Shown here: in pieces, positions 1 through 11,181 of the stretch
Layout: every line of letters begins with the position of its first letter
Numbering within the stretch: position 1 is the stretch's first letter
Assembly: GCA_036396535.1 (NCBI GenBank)
Contig: DASWKR010000057.1
Span: forward strand, 1 to 64,000
DNA: 64,000 nucleotides
From: Acidimicrobiia bacterium
GTDB lineage: Bacteria; Actinomycetota; Acidimicrobiia; Spongiisociales; UBA5794
Direction: 5' to 3'
Translations under genes and position numbers: made by a program
Notes under the pieces: model-generated
Seen by the model: the letters and a program-made list of their open reading frames with translations, nothing else
The model's database searches: none
Told to the model about the DNA's origin: nothing

Positions 1-83
1 CTCGGCCTGCGGCGCTTTGTTCACCCTGCTCGACCTGACCAGTGCCACACCGAGCAAGGAAAGGTCAAGCAGGGTGAATCCGC

Positions 84-108
84 TCCCCCGCAAAGTGGGG
101 GACAGCGT
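84..108. repeat. Hairpin repeat, family B (single copy)
   Basis: A C-rich arm, a CAAAG loop region and a G-rich arm are followed by GACAGCGT. The same design (CCCGCAAAGCGGG then AGAYAGCGT) is at 21266-21289 and in the tandem array at 59838-60000. Its function is unknown. It has no T-run, so a simple intrinsic terminator is not favoured. Confidence 0.6.
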
Positions 109-235
109 AAGAGGAGCGGGAAACACTGTGTGAGGCGGCGAGAGCTCACCCCACCACGTAATCCCCCGGCGAGAGCTCACCTCCCCACGCAATCCCCCGG
201 CGAGAGCCGGGGGATCGACGAGCGTCCCGCCAGGG

Positions 236-359
236 ACCGAGTCGAGGGGGCCCACCAGTGACAGCAAACCCGCGCGCCCGGCCTCTCGACTCGGCCTGCG
301 TGCTTCGTGCACCTGCTCGGTCTGGCGCGTGCCCCACCGAGTCGAGGGGGCCCACCAGT
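236..359. repeat. 24-bp perfect direct repeat pair
   Basis: The 24 bases at 236-259 recur exactly at 336-359, 100 bp apart, beginning ACCGAGTCGAGGGGG and ending CCACCAGT. The intervening DNA includes the start of the longer imperfect repeat at 290-347. It could mark a small duplication or an old recombination site; nothing nearby identifies an enzyme. Confidence 0.75.
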
Positions 360-421
360 CAGGATGAGTCCGCTCAGCTGCCCTTAAGGGCGCTCGAAGG
401 TCGCGGCTGCATGATCGTGCC

Positions 422-2767
422 ATGGGCACGCTCGACACATCGTGGAAGCGGGTGCCTCGCTTCGAGGTGGCGGTCGTCGTGCTCGCGATGGCCGCGGCGG
501 CGTGTGGCGGGTCGGGGAATGCCGCTGAGGACGAGACACCCGGCCAGCCGTCCCAGGAGCAGGCCGCCTTGGCGGCGGAGGGGGTGGCGGCGCGCTTCGA
601 CGGGGTCGGTATCGGCGTGTTCGACGACGTCGAGGGCTCGGGGGACACGGACTCCCCGATCAGGCTCATCGACGACCAGATCGACGGACTTGTCGCCGAG
701 CTGAACTCCGGGGGCGGCGTCACGGGCGCCCAACTCGACGACCTGGTGCCGATGCCGGACGACGCCCCGCCCTTCTCGTACCTGGTCGCCGGATGGCTCG
801 ATTCCGTCGACAGCCCCGAGACGGAGTACGCACTCGAGCTGATGGGCGGGCGCGGCGCCCACGACTGGACCCGCACCACCGACGTCATCTTCCCGAACGC
901 CGTCCTGATGCTGTTCGTCTCGAACATCGGGCGTGAGGTGGCGGACGAGGCCGGGGTCGACTTCGAAGCATCGCCGGCGGCACAGGAGGTGATCCTCGCT
1001 GCTGGTGAGTCGCTCACGCTCGCTCAGAACGACGTGTGCAGCCAGTTGCAGGGGTGGCTCAACAAGGTGCTCACCGCCTTGTTCGATGTGCTCAAGATCG
1101 AGGAGTCGACCTGGATCCCGGGTTTCATCCAGGTCATCTGGAACGCCGCGGTCGACATCGCCAAGACAGTCATCACCGGGCTCATCGAGGTGCTGACCGC
1201 CCCGATCCTGCAGGCGATCAAGGTCGGCATCGGCATCGTCGGGACGCTGGCGCTCGCTGCTTCGTTCCTGAAGTCGTGGACGGTGGAGGTGATGCCGTCG
1301 CCGATCATCGACCACTTCGCTCACCCAGGTGAACCCGACCACGACGGGACGTTCACGGCCAGCGTCGGCATCGGCAAGGACGCCTCGTTCGCAGCGGCCC
1401 TCGTGAAGTGCGCCGAGGTCGCCGGCTTCACGCTTCCCAGCCCGCTCCCACCGGGCAAGCCGATCGAATGGGACATGAACCAGCTGGGAGCGATCACCGT
1501 TGCCACGGACATCGGGCACGACGACGAGATCAGGGACGACAGCAGCGCCCAACTGCGCTACCGCACCGGGCGCGAAGGTCCGAAGGATCCCGAAGGCGAC
1601 CTCCACAACGGCAGCGTCCAGGTGATCGCGACGGTGGAACGTCTGAGCGAGGAGGACCTCCAGGCATTGCTCGACACGATGATGTTCAAGGGGACCGTCG
1701 GCGAGCTGCTCGGCAAGGTCCTCGGCGCGCTGCTCGGCGACGTGAAAGACAAGCTCTCTGCGCTCATGGACGTCAACGGATCGATCGTCCTCGCCGTCGA
1801 CTATCACGTCAACGAAGAAGAGGACGAGCCGGAGGAGGCGGCCTCGTGCTTCCAGGGGGTCTGGTCGAGCACGTCGTACCACGCCATGGACCAGACCGTC
1901 ACCGGAGGAACGGGCATCGAGTTGATCATCGGAAGCAACCTGAACGGCACGATCGACTTCGACGGTTCGGAGCCGATCGTGGGAAGCCTCAACTTCTCGG
2001 GAGCACCACAGACGATGGTGGTCCAGGCTGGAGGAGCAACCCTCACGATCTCGGAGGCCTCGGAGGGCCACGGCACGGTGAGTGCCTCGGCAACCCACGA
2101 TTACTCGGCCATTCCGTTCGTGTTCCTCGATGAATGGGTGCAGTCCGGCCCCGGCACTCAGAGCCTGAGCGGTGGGGGCGCCAACTCACTGCTGCAGCTC
2201 ACGTGCGGCGGGGACACGATCACCTGGGACGTGCCCGGAATCTCGGGCTATGTATTCGAAAGGGTCGGCGCCTACGCGGGAGAGCTGCCCCCGCCCGACA
2301 CGGGCTCGGGGGATGGCGACGACTCTCCGCCATCGACGGTGCCACCCGACTGGGGTGAGAGCCTCGACGCCTGCTCCCTCCTCACCCTGAAGGAGGTCCG
2401 CAGCCTGGCCGCCGACGCCGAGAAGCCGGAGGGCGAGGACGACTTGAGCTCACAGTTCTTCCACCAATGCACCTACTCCCCGGCGCTCAGCATCCAGGCG
2501 ACCCCACCGCAACAGCAGGAGGGATTCCGGGAAGGGGCGGAGAGCTTCGGGTTCGCGGTCCTCGAGATAGACGGCATCGGCGACTGGGCGCTGGCCATGG
2601 TGAACATCCCCGATCCCGACTTCGGCACGGACGACTCGGTGTTCACCGTGGTGGCGACGAGCGCCGACGCCACGGTCTCGATCGTGCCCTGGACAGGGGT
2701 CCACGAGGACACAGCGGAGTGGGAGACGCTCCTCGAGCTGCTCGAGATCGCGCTCGGCAACGTGTGA
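422..2767 (+). CDS. Large secreted lipoprotein with DUF3558-like C-terminus
   Basis: A 781-residue protein with a signal peptide ending in a lipobox (MAAAAC, Cys28), so it is probably a lipoprotein on the outer face of the membrane. The middle of the protein has an alpha-helical hydrophobic stretch near residues 260-290 and many acidic segments; I do not recognise it. A Pro/Asp/Gly linker near 620-645 leads to a C-terminal domain (about 648-781) starting DACSLLTLKEV, with two Cys and a layout like actinobacterial DUF3558 lipoproteins. The fusion of a long unknown module to that domain is unusual. The ATG start fits the signal peptide, but its ribosome binding site is weak. Function is not assigned. 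Confidence 0.75.
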   Translation: MGTLDTSWKRVPRFEVAVVVLAMAAAACGGSGNAAEDETPGQPSQEQAALAAEGVAARFDGVGIGVFDDVEGSGDTDSPIRLIDDQIDGLVAELNSGGGVTGAQLDDLVPMPDDAPPFSYLVAGWLDSVDSPETEYALELMGGRGAHDWTRTTDVIFPNAVLMLFVSNIGREVADEAGVDFEASPAAQEVILAAGESLTLAQNDVCSQLQGWLNKVLTALFDVLKIEESTWIPGFIQVIWNAAVDIAKTVITGLIEVLTAPILQAIKVGIGIVGTLALAASFLKSWTVEVMPSPIIDHFAHPGEPDHDGTFTASVGIGKDASFAAALVKCAEVAGFTLPSPLPPGKPIEWDMNQLGAITVATDIGHDDEIRDDSSAQLRYRTGREGPKDPEGDLHNGSVQVIATVERLSEEDLQALLDTMMFKGTVGELLGKVLGALLGDVKDKLSALMDVNGSIVLAVDYHVNEEEDEPEEAASCFQGVWSSTSYHAMDQTVTGGTGIELIIGSNLNGTIDFDGSEPIVGSLNFSGAPQTMVVQAGGATLTISEASEGHGTVSASATHDYSAIPFVFLDEWVQSGPGTQSLSGGGANSLLQLTCGGDTITWDVPGISGYVFERVGAYAGELPPPDTGSGDGDDSPPSTVPPDWGESLDACSLLTLKEVRSLAADAEKPEGEDDLSSQFFHQCTYSPALSIQATPPQQQEGFREGAESFGFAVLEIDGIGDWALAMVNIPDPDFGTDDSVFTVVATSADATVSIVPWTGVHEDTAEWETLLELLEIALGNV

Positions 2768-2789
2768 GCCGGCCTCGCCTTCTCGCTCA

Positions 2790-2803
2790 GGTTCAATTGA
2801 ACC
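2790..2803. promoter_or_regulatory. Perfect 14-bp palindrome, likely DtxR-type operator
   Basis: GGTTCAATTGAACC is a perfect palindrome 47 bp upstream of the DtxR-like gene. Known DtxR/IdeR boxes have GGTT and AACC half-sites five bases apart; here the spacing is six. Autoregulation by the downstream gene product is inference. Confidence 0.5.
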
Positions 2804-2811
2804 GAAAACGA

Positions 2812-2830
2812 GGTTTCGTCGAGACGAACC
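2812..2830. promoter_or_regulatory. Second inverted repeat upstream of DtxR-like gene
   Basis: GGTTTCGTC and GACGAACC form an inverted repeat, imperfect by one base, centred 29 bp upstream of the TTG start. With the palindrome at 2790 it makes two adjacent GGTT/AACC sites, as expected for cooperative repressor binding or promoter overlap. This is a candidate operator only. Confidence 0.4.
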
Positions 2831-2849
2831 CTGGCTAACGTCTCCAGCC

Positions 2850-3524
2850 TTGGAGCTCTCATCAGTCGAACGCGAGACCTTGAAGGCGATCTATCGGCTC
2901 GCCGGAATCGACGCGATGGTGAAGGCGGGACCACTCGCCGAGGCTCTCGACATCTCCCCAGCGAGCGTAACGGCGAGGCTGCGACGCCTCGACGAGAGGG
3001 GCCTGGCAGTCCATGCCCGATACCACGGCGTCAGCCTGACGCAGACCGGCCGTGAGCTGGCCATCTCGGCGATCCGGCGGCATCGCATAGTCGAGAGGTT
3101 CTTGGCGGACTCGCTCGGCTTCGACTGGGAGGAGGCGGACGGCTTGGCCGTGACCTTCGAGCACGACCTCCCGGTCGATGTCGTGCGGCGAATGTTCGCC
3201 ATGCTGGGCAGTCCGACCACTTGCCCTCATGGGTTCCCGATCCCCGATGCCGGCGCAGACGAGCTGCCCCGTCTTCCGAGGCTGACAGATCTCACCGTCG
3301 GTGAGGTGGCCGACGTGGCCGTCTCGAGGGACGTAGATCCGGAAGCCGCCGCCTTCCTCGAGGATCTCGGCGTCCGACCAGGGGTGCGCGTCGAGGTGAT
3401 CGAGAAGCACCCGTTCGACGGGCCCGTCGTCATCGCGATCGACGGAGCGCCACGAACGATCGGCAACAACCTGGCCCGCGAGATCTACATGCTCGCCGCC
3501 ACCGGCACGGAGGTAACGACCTGA
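2850..3524 (+). CDS. DtxR/MntR-family metal-dependent regulator
   Basis: A 224-residue protein with the full IdeR/DtxR layout: winged helix (about 1-70, ISPASVTARLRRLDERG), dimer and metal domain (GRELAISAIRRHRIVERFL, then FEHDLP), the family segment CPHGFPIP, and an SH3/FeoA-like domain (about 150-220). His and Glu of the ancillary site (RRHRIVER) are present. By hand alignment the position of DtxR Cys102/MntR Glu99 is Val, so metal choice is unclear. The TTG start fits the helix start. The stop lies 2 nt before hppA, so the two are cotranscribed and the regulator may control pyrophosphatase supply. Confidence 0.85.
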   Translation: MELSSVERETLKAIYRLAGIDAMVKAGPLAEALDISPASVTARLRRLDERGLAVHARYHGVSLTQTGRELAISAIRRHRIVERFLADSLGFDWEEADGLAVTFEHDLPVDVVRRMFAMLGSPTTCPHGFPIPDAGADELPRLPRLTDLTVGEVADVAVSRDVDPEAAAFLEDLGVRPGVRVEVIEKHPFDGPVVIAIDGAPRTIGNNLAREIYMLAATGTEVTT

Positions 3525-3526
3525 CA

Positions 3527-5830
<2,304 letters not shown>

Positions 5831-5867
5831 GCATCGCACCCGCCCCACCCGTCCCTCTTGGAGCCGC

Positions 5868-8027
5868 TTGATCATCACCCCTTCGCCGCACGACCAGGTG
5901 CTCCAGCTGGTGATACAGCTGGCGATCCTGCTCGGTGTGGCGCGACTGCTCGGGGAGGTTGCCAGGCGCTTCCGACAGCCTGCCGTCGTCGGGGAGATCC
6001 TCGCAGGAGTGCTGCTCGGACCATCGGTCGCCGGGGCGCTGGCGCCGGCACTTGCGTCGAACTGGATCCCGGCGACCGTCGAGCAGGGCAGGCTGCTCGA
6101 GGTGGTCGCCCTCCTGGGGGCGATGCTCCTCCTCGCGGTCACCGGCCTCGAAACCGACGTCCCGCTCATCAGGAGGAGAGCGGGATCGGCCGTTGGGATC
6201 GCGGCCGGCGGCCTCGTCCTCCCCTTCGCGGCGGGGCTCGCCCTCGGTGGGGTCTTCCCGGAGGACCTGGTCGGCGATCCGTCGCGCAGGCTGCTGTTCG
6301 CATTCTTCCTGGCGACGGCGCTGGCAGTCTCGGCGATCCCGGTCCTGGCCTCGATCCTCCTCGAGCTCGGGATGATGCGCCGCAACGTCGGCCAGGCGAT
6401 GCTCGCCGCCGGCATGATCGACGACCTCATCGGGTGGACGGTGCTCGGCGTCGTTGTTGCCCTCGCCAACGAGGGCACCGGCGTCGGAGCACTCACCGCA
6501 ACGGCACTGACGGTCGGCGGGTTCGTCGCCGCCACGATCTTCGTCGCTCCGCGGCTCGTGGGCAGCGCCGTGCGCGCCGTTCACTCGGCAGGCGGCAGCA
6601 GCCATCGCTTCCTCAGCCTGGCGCTGGTACTCGTCTTCGGGTGGAGCGCGCTGAGCCAGGCGCTCCACCTCGAGCCTGTCATCGGCGCCTTCGCGATGGG
6701 GGTGCTCCTCGGCAGGACGAAGCGGCTCCCCGTGGCGACGATCGAGTCGATCGAAGCGCTGGCTTTCGGGGTGTTCGCGCCGATCTTCTTCGCCGTCGCC
6801 GGACTCAAGGTCGACGTCGGGTCGATTGCGTCCACCCGACTGGCGCTGCTGACGCTACTCGTGCTCGGGGTGGCGATCGTCGGCAAGGTAGCGGGCGCCT
6901 ACCTCGGGGCACGGTTCCTCTCGCGGGCGGACAACGCATCGGCCCTCGCCTACGGCATCGGGCTCAGCGCTCGCGGCGCCATCGGTATCGTCGTCGCCAC
7001 CGTTGGGCTCTCGCTCGAGATCCTCACCCCGGAGGTGTTCTCGATGATCGTCGTCATGGCCGTCGCCACGTCGCTCATGACGCCACCGGCCCTGAAGGCA
7101 GTCCTCCACAGGATCGCACCAGACGAGGACGAGGCAGTGCGGCTTCGCAGGGAGTCGGCCGAAGCGGCCGGCATGGCCGGGAGAGTGCGCCGCGTGCTGC
7201 TAACCGTGCGGCCTCGCTCCGAGCCGGGCAGCGCGGTCGACGTCCAGGCTGCGATTCTCGACAGGCTCGCCGAGGACGTCGGCCTGGCGGTGACGGTCGC
7301 GGCCGTCGCCGAGCCGGGCGAGGCCTCGTCTGCCGAGGCCTCGGCAGCCGACGTCTCGGCCGCCGAGGACGCCGTTCGCCGGATGGCCGACCGCCTGGCA
7401 GCTGCCCAGGACGTCACCACGAAGGTCCTCTCGGGCGATCCGGTGACGTCGATCATCACAGAAGCGGCCAAGGGATACGACCTCGTCGTCCTCGGAGCGA
7501 CGGAGGCGACTGCCCCCGCGGCTCTCTTCGGCAGCGCCGTCGACGAGATCGTCCGCATGGTGGCGGTGCCTGCCCTGCTCGTGCGCGGCGGGAGTGCGCC
7601 CGAGGGTTGGCTGCCCCGCCACATCCTCGTTCCCGTCGACGGCACCGCGGCTGCCATTCGTGCCGCCGAGTTGGCTTTCGCCATCGCCGGCCGTGAGGCG
7701 AAGGTGACGGTGTTGCACGCCGTCCAGGACCTCAGCCCCGTCGTGTCAGTGTCGGACACCGGCCCGATGCGCCGCCTCGACATGGGCCATCAGGTCGTGG
7801 CGGCCGTCCGGGCGATCGGCGACTCGCTGGGGGTCGAGACGGAGGGCCTCGTCGAGTTCAGCCCAGAGCCCGAGGTCGCCATCCTCACGGTGGCGGCGTC
7901 GATCGGGGCCGACCTCGTCGTGCTGAGCACGGCCGCCCGTACCGGGACGAGCCGGCTGTTCCTGGGACCAAGAGTCGAGCGGATCCTGGCCGAATGCACT
8001 TGTGCCGTGGCCGTCCTCAACAGTTGA
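5868..8027 (+). CDS. CPA2-type Na+/H+ antiporter with two C-terminal USP domains
   Basis: A 719-residue protein. Residues 1 to about 400 are a run of hydrophobic helices typical of CPA2 (NapA/KefB-like) antiporters, beginning with the QPAVVGEILAGVLLGPS segment. Two universal-stress-like domains follow (about 430-575 and 588-719); the second opens RHILVPVDGTAAAIRAAELA. Their glycine-rich nucleotide loops are degenerate (STAARTGTSRLFLG), so nucleotide sensing is uncertain. It lies downstream of the proton pump, consistent with a role in pH or sodium homeostasis driven by that pump. The start is TTG. The gene ends 3 bp from the convergent USP gene. Confidence 0.88.
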   Translation: MIITPSPHDQVLQLVIQLAILLGVARLLGEVARRFRQPAVVGEILAGVLLGPSVAGALAPALASNWIPATVEQGRLLEVVALLGAMLLLAVTGLETDVPLIRRRAGSAVGIAAGGLVLPFAAGLALGGVFPEDLVGDPSRRLLFAFFLATALAVSAIPVLASILLELGMMRRNVGQAMLAAGMIDDLIGWTVLGVVVALANEGTGVGALTATALTVGGFVAATIFVAPRLVGSAVRAVHSAGGSSHRFLSLALVLVFGWSALSQALHLEPVIGAFAMGVLLGRTKRLPVATIESIEALAFGVFAPIFFAVAGLKVDVGSIASTRLALLTLLVLGVAIVGKVAGAYLGARFLSRADNASALAYGIGLSARGAIGIVVATVGLSLEILTPEVFSMIVVMAVATSLMTPPALKAVLHRIAPDEDEAVRLRRESAEAAGMAGRVRRVLLTVRPRSEPGSAVDVQAAILDRLAEDVGLAVTVAAVAEPGEASSAEASAADVSAAEDAVRRMADRLAAAQDVTTKVLSGDPVTSIITEAAKGYDLVVLGATEATAPAALFGSAVDEIVRMVAVPALLVRGGSAPEGWLPRHILVPVDGTAAAIRAAELAFAIAGREAKVTVLHAVQDLSPVVSVSDTGPMRRLDMGHQVVAAVRAIGDSLGVETEGLVEFSPEPEVAILTVAASIGADLVVLSTAARTGTSRLFLGPRVERILAECTCAVAVLNS

Positions 8028-8030
8028 CGG

Positions 8031-8459
8031 TCACTCCTGTTCCTCCGCCTTGACGACGAGGACGTCGCACGGGGCGATGTGGATCGCCCTGTGGCTCGTC
8101 GAGCCGAGCACGAGCGCTCCGATCTGCCCGCGGCTCCGTGTGCCCACAACGAGCAGGTCCGCCCCCACGTCGGCGGCGTGGTCGGCGAGCGCGTCCGGCG
8201 GGTAGCCCCACAGGTCGATCTTCTCCATCTCGACGTCGTCGACGCCGTCGAGCAGGCCGTCGATGAACTCCCAGAGAGACTTGCGAACCGCCACCGCGAT
8301 GGCGTCGACGTCAACGGGGAAGTCGACGTACGCCAGCGGCGGCTGATGGAACACGTGCACGATGTCGAGCGAGGCGCCGTGGGTACGCGCTTCGATCACG
8401 GCCCGCTCGAGCACGCCGGCACTACGCGGCGACTCGTCCACGCCGACGACGATCTTCAT
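8031..8459 (-). CDS. Universal stress protein, UspA family
   Basis: A 142-residue single-domain cytoplasmic protein. It starts MKIVVGVDESPRS and has a loop GTRSRGQIGALVLGS at 106-120, matching the ATP-binding G-2x-G-9x-GS pattern except that the second Gly is Ser109. It has a good site (AAAGGAG) upstream of the ATG. It is convergent with the antiporter that carries two related domains, so gene capture or duplication within this locus is plausible. Expression under stress is known for the family but no SigB-type promoter is seen upstream. Confidence 0.92.
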   Translation of the reverse strand: MKIVVGVDESPRSAGVLERAVIEARTHGASLDIVHVFHQPPLAYVDFPVDVDAIAVAVRKSLWEFIDGLLDGVDDVEMEKIDLWGYPPDALADHAADVGADLLVVGTRSRGQIGALVLGSTSHRAIHIAPCDVLVVKAEEQE

Positions 8460-8635
8460 GGTGGGCTCCTTTCTCCATCAGCGTCGCGCACGTGAGCGCG
8501 GCGAGCAATGGTCCTTTGCCCCTTGTCGGGCTCCTTGATCGACGCTTGATGATCGCTTACCCGTCCCGTAGCGCGGACCAATCAGGGGCGGTGCACAGTG
8601 GCCGCAGACCGCAAGCGAGACACAAGGAGCAAGTC

Positions 8636-9016
8636 ATGCGGAAGATGATCAAGGTGACGACGGTGGGGGCTCTCGCCCTCGCACTCCTCGCCCCGACGGC
8701 GGCGTGGGCCAAGGCCGACGTCATCAAGACCGGCGACTGCACCGCCGCCAGCGACTGGAAGCTCAAGCTCGACAACGAGAACGGGCAGATCGAGCTGGAG
8801 TACGAGGTCGATCAGAACGTCGTCGGCGACGTCTGGCGGGTGAAGATTCGCCACAACGGCGACCTGGCGTACAAGTTCAAGAAGACCACCAAGGCGCCGA
8901 GCGGATCGTTCGAGGCTCGCAGGCTCCTTCCGAACGAGGCGGGCAAGGATCACTTCAAGGTGAGGGCCATCAACCTGTCGACGGGCGAGGAGTGCGTGGG
9001 CAGGGCATCCCTCTGA
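8636..9016 (+). CDS. Small secreted protein of unknown function
   Basis: A 126-residue protein with a clear Sec signal peptide (MRKMIKVTTVGALALALLAP, cleavage after AWA or AKA near 24-26) and a charged mature part with two Cys about 80 residues apart (DCTAAS and EECVG) that could form a disulfide. The ATG at 8636 is chosen over an upstream in-frame start because it has AAGGAG seven bases before it and begins the signal peptide. It is followed directly by a strong intrinsic terminator, so it is probably a single-gene transcript. No family is recognised. Confidence 0.8.
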   Translation: MRKMIKVTTVGALALALLAPTAAWAKADVIKTGDCTAASDWKLKLDNENGQIELEYEVDQNVVGDVWRVKIRHNGDLAYKFKKTTKAPSGSFEARRLLPNEAGKDHFKVRAINLSTGEECVGRASL

Positions 9017-9032
9017 ACTGATCGTCTGGAAC

Positions 9033-9062
9033 GGAACCCCCGGATCCTCCCCCGGGGGTTCC
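9033..9062 (+). terminator. Intrinsic terminator
   Basis: A perfect 11-bp stem (GGAACCCCCGG pairing with CCGGGGGTTCC) with an 8-nt loop begins 17 bases after the stop of the secreted-protein gene. The U-tract is poor, as is usual at this GC content. Confidence 0.85.
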
Positions 9063-9104
9063 GCCGTGTCTGGGCAGAGAGTGAGTGGGCCTAGATTCGG
9101 GCTC

Positions 9105-9773
9105 ATGACTCCCGTCCTCGTCTTCGACGTCAACGAGACCCTCCTCGACCTGCGAGCCCTCGACCCGCACTTCGAAAGGATCTTCGGCGACGGAAGCATC
9201 CGTAGGGGCTGGTTCGGGCTCGTCCTGCGCAACGCCCTGTGCGTCACCATCACGGGCCTCGTCGTCGATTTCCTCGCCGTCGGCGCTGCCTCGCTGCAGA
9301 TGGTCGCCGACCAGCATGGTGTCGCCCTCGACGATGAGGATCGGGGCGCCGTGCGGCAGGCGATGCTGACGCTCCCGCCTCACGACGACGTGGTGGAGGG
9401 ACTCGACGCCCTGCGCAGGGCCGGCTACCGGCTCGTGGCCCTCACCAACTCACCGCAGGCCGGAGCGGAGGCGCAGCTCACGAACGCCGGGCTCGCCGAC
9501 CGCTTCGAGCGAATCTTCTCGGTCGAGACCGTCGGGAGGTTCAAGCCGGCGGCCGAGGTGTATCGGATACCTTCCGACGCCCTTCGAGTGGAGATGGCCG
9601 ACATGACGATGTTTGCTGCTCACGACTGGGACGTGGCAGGGGCGATGATGGCCGGCATGCGGGGCGCTTACGTCACGAGACCGGGCATGGTCCGCAACCC
9701 CCTGTACCCGCCGCCCGACTTCGAGGGCCCCACGCTCGTCGAGGTGGCCGAGAAGCTCATCGCGGCGAGCTGA
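9105..9773 (+). CDS. Haloacid dehalogenase type II (HAD superfamily)
   Basis: A 222-residue cytoplasmic hydrolase. The nucleophile Asp8 lies in VLVFDVNETLLDL; motif II is LTNS; motif III Lys is in VGRFKPAAEVY; and the acidic motif is AAHDWDVAGA. The family converts 2-haloacids to hydroxyacids, but many members act on other small substrates. The ATG at 9105 is preferred: a TAGATT -10-like hexamer ends 7 nt before it, so the transcript may be leaderless, and the upstream extension has no family sequence. Confidence 0.85.
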   Translation: MTPVLVFDVNETLLDLRALDPHFERIFGDGSIRRGWFGLVLRNALCVTITGLVVDFLAVGAASLQMVADQHGVALDDEDRGAVRQAMLTLPPHDDVVEGLDALRRAGYRLVALTNSPQAGAEAQLTNAGLADRFERIFSVETVGRFKPAAEVYRIPSDALRVEMADMTMFAAHDWDVAGAMMAGMRGAYVTRPGMVRNPLYPPPDFEGPTLVEVAEKLIAAS

Positions 9774-9921
9774 CAACGCCTCGGCGCTCCTTGTGGAGCT
9801 GCCGGCCGGATCGTCGCGCGCGTGCCCGCCCGGACGGCGGATCTGTGTGAGACGTCCAGACAGCCCTGTTCGGGCGCCGGGTAGTCTCGGCCGACAGGCA
9901 CAGGCACGCGGAGGACGACCG

Positions 9922-10596
9922 ATGGGCACATGGGAGACGATCGACGCGGCAGGCACGCCGGCGCGGCAATACGTGGCCGGGGCCGAGACCCGGGGGATGC
10001 CCGGCGTGGTGCTGCTCCACGCCTGGTGGGGACTCGATCCGGACGTGACGGCCTACGCCGACCGCTTGGCGGCTGCCGGGTTCGCGGTGGCGGCGCCGGA
10101 CCTCGTGGCCGGCAAGGTGGCAACCACCGTCGAGCAGGCCGAGGAGCTGAGTGCGGGAGCCGACACGGCAATGGCCGACGCGGCGGCGCTGGCAGCCGTC
10201 GACGGGCTGGCGGCCCGCTTGGGCCCGGACGCACGACTCGGCTCGATCGGGTTCTCGTTCGGAGCGGCATGGTCGATCTGGTGCGCGGCCGAGCGGGGCC
10301 GGATCGCGGCTTCGGTCGTGTACTACGGCACCGTGCTCGGGGGCAGCCTGGCACGTGCCTCGGCGCCTGTGCTGGGGCACTTCGCGGCGAGCGACCCATA
10401 TGAGACGGAGGAAGGCGTCGCCGCGTTCGAGGCGGCGCTCCGAGCCGCCGGGCGAGAGGTGACCATCCACCGCTACCCGGACACGGGCCACTGGTTCGCC
10501 GAGCCCTCGCGCGACGCCTACCGTCCCGAGCCTGCGGAGCTGGCCTTCACGCGCACGGTCGACTTCCTCGAGAACAACCTAGGATCGACGGGCTAG
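9922..10596 (+). CDS. Dienelactone-hydrolase family alpha/beta hydrolase
   Basis: A 224-residue alpha/beta hydrolase. The nucleophile elbow GSIGFSFGAAWS places Ser near 112 where classical dienelactone hydrolases have Cys. The acid is Asp in AASDPYE, and the His is in DTGHWFAEP. HAWWGLDP forms the oxyanion region. Start ATG 9922 has CGGAGGAC upstream. The Ser variant fits esterase-like members; substrate unknown. It is probably cytoplasmic since no signal peptide is present. Confidence 0.87.
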   Translation: MGTWETIDAAGTPARQYVAGAETRGMPGVVLLHAWWGLDPDVTAYADRLAAAGFAVAAPDLVAGKVATTVEQAEELSAGADTAMADAAALAAVDGLAARLGPDARLGSIGFSFGAAWSIWCAAERGRIAASVVYYGTVLGGSLARASAPVLGHFAASDPYETEEGVAAFEAALRAAGREVTIHRYPDTGHWFAEPSRDAYRPEPAELAFTRTVDFLENNLGSTG

Positions 10597-10659
10597 GCGC
10601 ATCCGCCAATCCCGGGGTATTTTGCATCGGGCCTGCAGGCTGCCACCATCGACGGACCC

Positions 10660-11181
10660 ATGCTGGCGCTGACGGGACCCTTCTACATCACGGCTGTCCT
10701 GCTCATCGTGGGAGGAGCCCCGAAGATCCTGGAGCCCTCGGCGACCGCCGGAGCGCTCGGCTCGGTCGGCTTGCCCCGCTCCCGCCTGCTGGTCAGGCTC
10801 ATGGGTGTGGCCGAGGTGACGATCGGGGCGGCCGCCATTGCCTTCGGAGGACCGGTGACCGCGGCCCTCGTCGCGTCCGCCTACGTCGGCTTCGCGGCAT
10901 TCGTCGCCGCAGCCATGGCGCGGGGCGGCTCGGTGTCATCGTGCGGCTGCTTCGGGAGCGACGACACCCCTCCGACGTTCTTCCACCTCGCCATCGACGT
11001 CGCCGCTGCCGCAATCGCAGTCGCCGCCATGTCCTCACCTGTCGATGGAGTCGTTTCTTCCCTAGGGGAGAGTCCGCTGGCGGGCGTGCCGTTCGTTGCG
11101 CTCGTCGCCGTGGCCACCTGGTTCACGTATCTGGCGCTCAGCGTCCTGCCGACCGTCATCCCGAGAGGAAGCCACGAATGA
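10660..11181 (+). CDS. MauE/DoxX-like redox-associated membrane protein
   Basis: A 173-residue membrane protein with about four helices. It carries SSCGCFGSDDTPPTFFHL, the CGCFG block typical of MauE-like proteins, which support disulfide formation in exported partners. It heads a run of genes joined by overlaps; its stop overlaps the ATG of the Cys-rich Tat substrate (ATGA), implying coupled translation. In methylotrophs MauE and MauD are needed for maturation of methylamine dehydrogenase light chain, so the same task here is inferred for the next gene. Confidence 0.82.
   Translation: MLALTGPFYITAVLLIVGGAPKILEPSATAGALGSVGLPRSRLLVRLMGVAEVTIGAAAIAFGGPVTAALVASAYVGFAAFVAAAMARGGSVSSCGCFGSDDTPPTFFHLAIDVAAAAIAVAAMSSPVDGVVSSLGESPLAGVPFVALVAVATWFTYLALSVLPTVIPRGSHE

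Larger units (their letters stand above)
1..421. other. Gene-free region with degenerate direct repeats
   Basis: No convincing gene lies here. Bases 1-58 and 290-347 are an imperfect direct repeat: both open with CTCGGCCTGC and run to a CACCGAG block. An exact 24-bp repeat and one hairpin element also occur, listed separately. A second short repeat (CCCCCGGCGAGAG) occurs near 166 and again near 193, the latter followed by its inverse to give a GC-rich hairpin. The frames are open mainly because the DNA is GC-rich. Confidence 0.6.

Noticed and set aside
8557-8582. SigB-type promoter before the universal stress protein gene
   Set aside because: On the minus strand GGGTAA is preceded at 14 nt by ATTGGT, which is too far from GTTTAA.
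10595-10620. SigB-type promoter before the MauE-like gene
   Set aside because: GGGTAT is present at 10615-10620 but no GTTT-like -35 occurs at 13-16 nt upstream.
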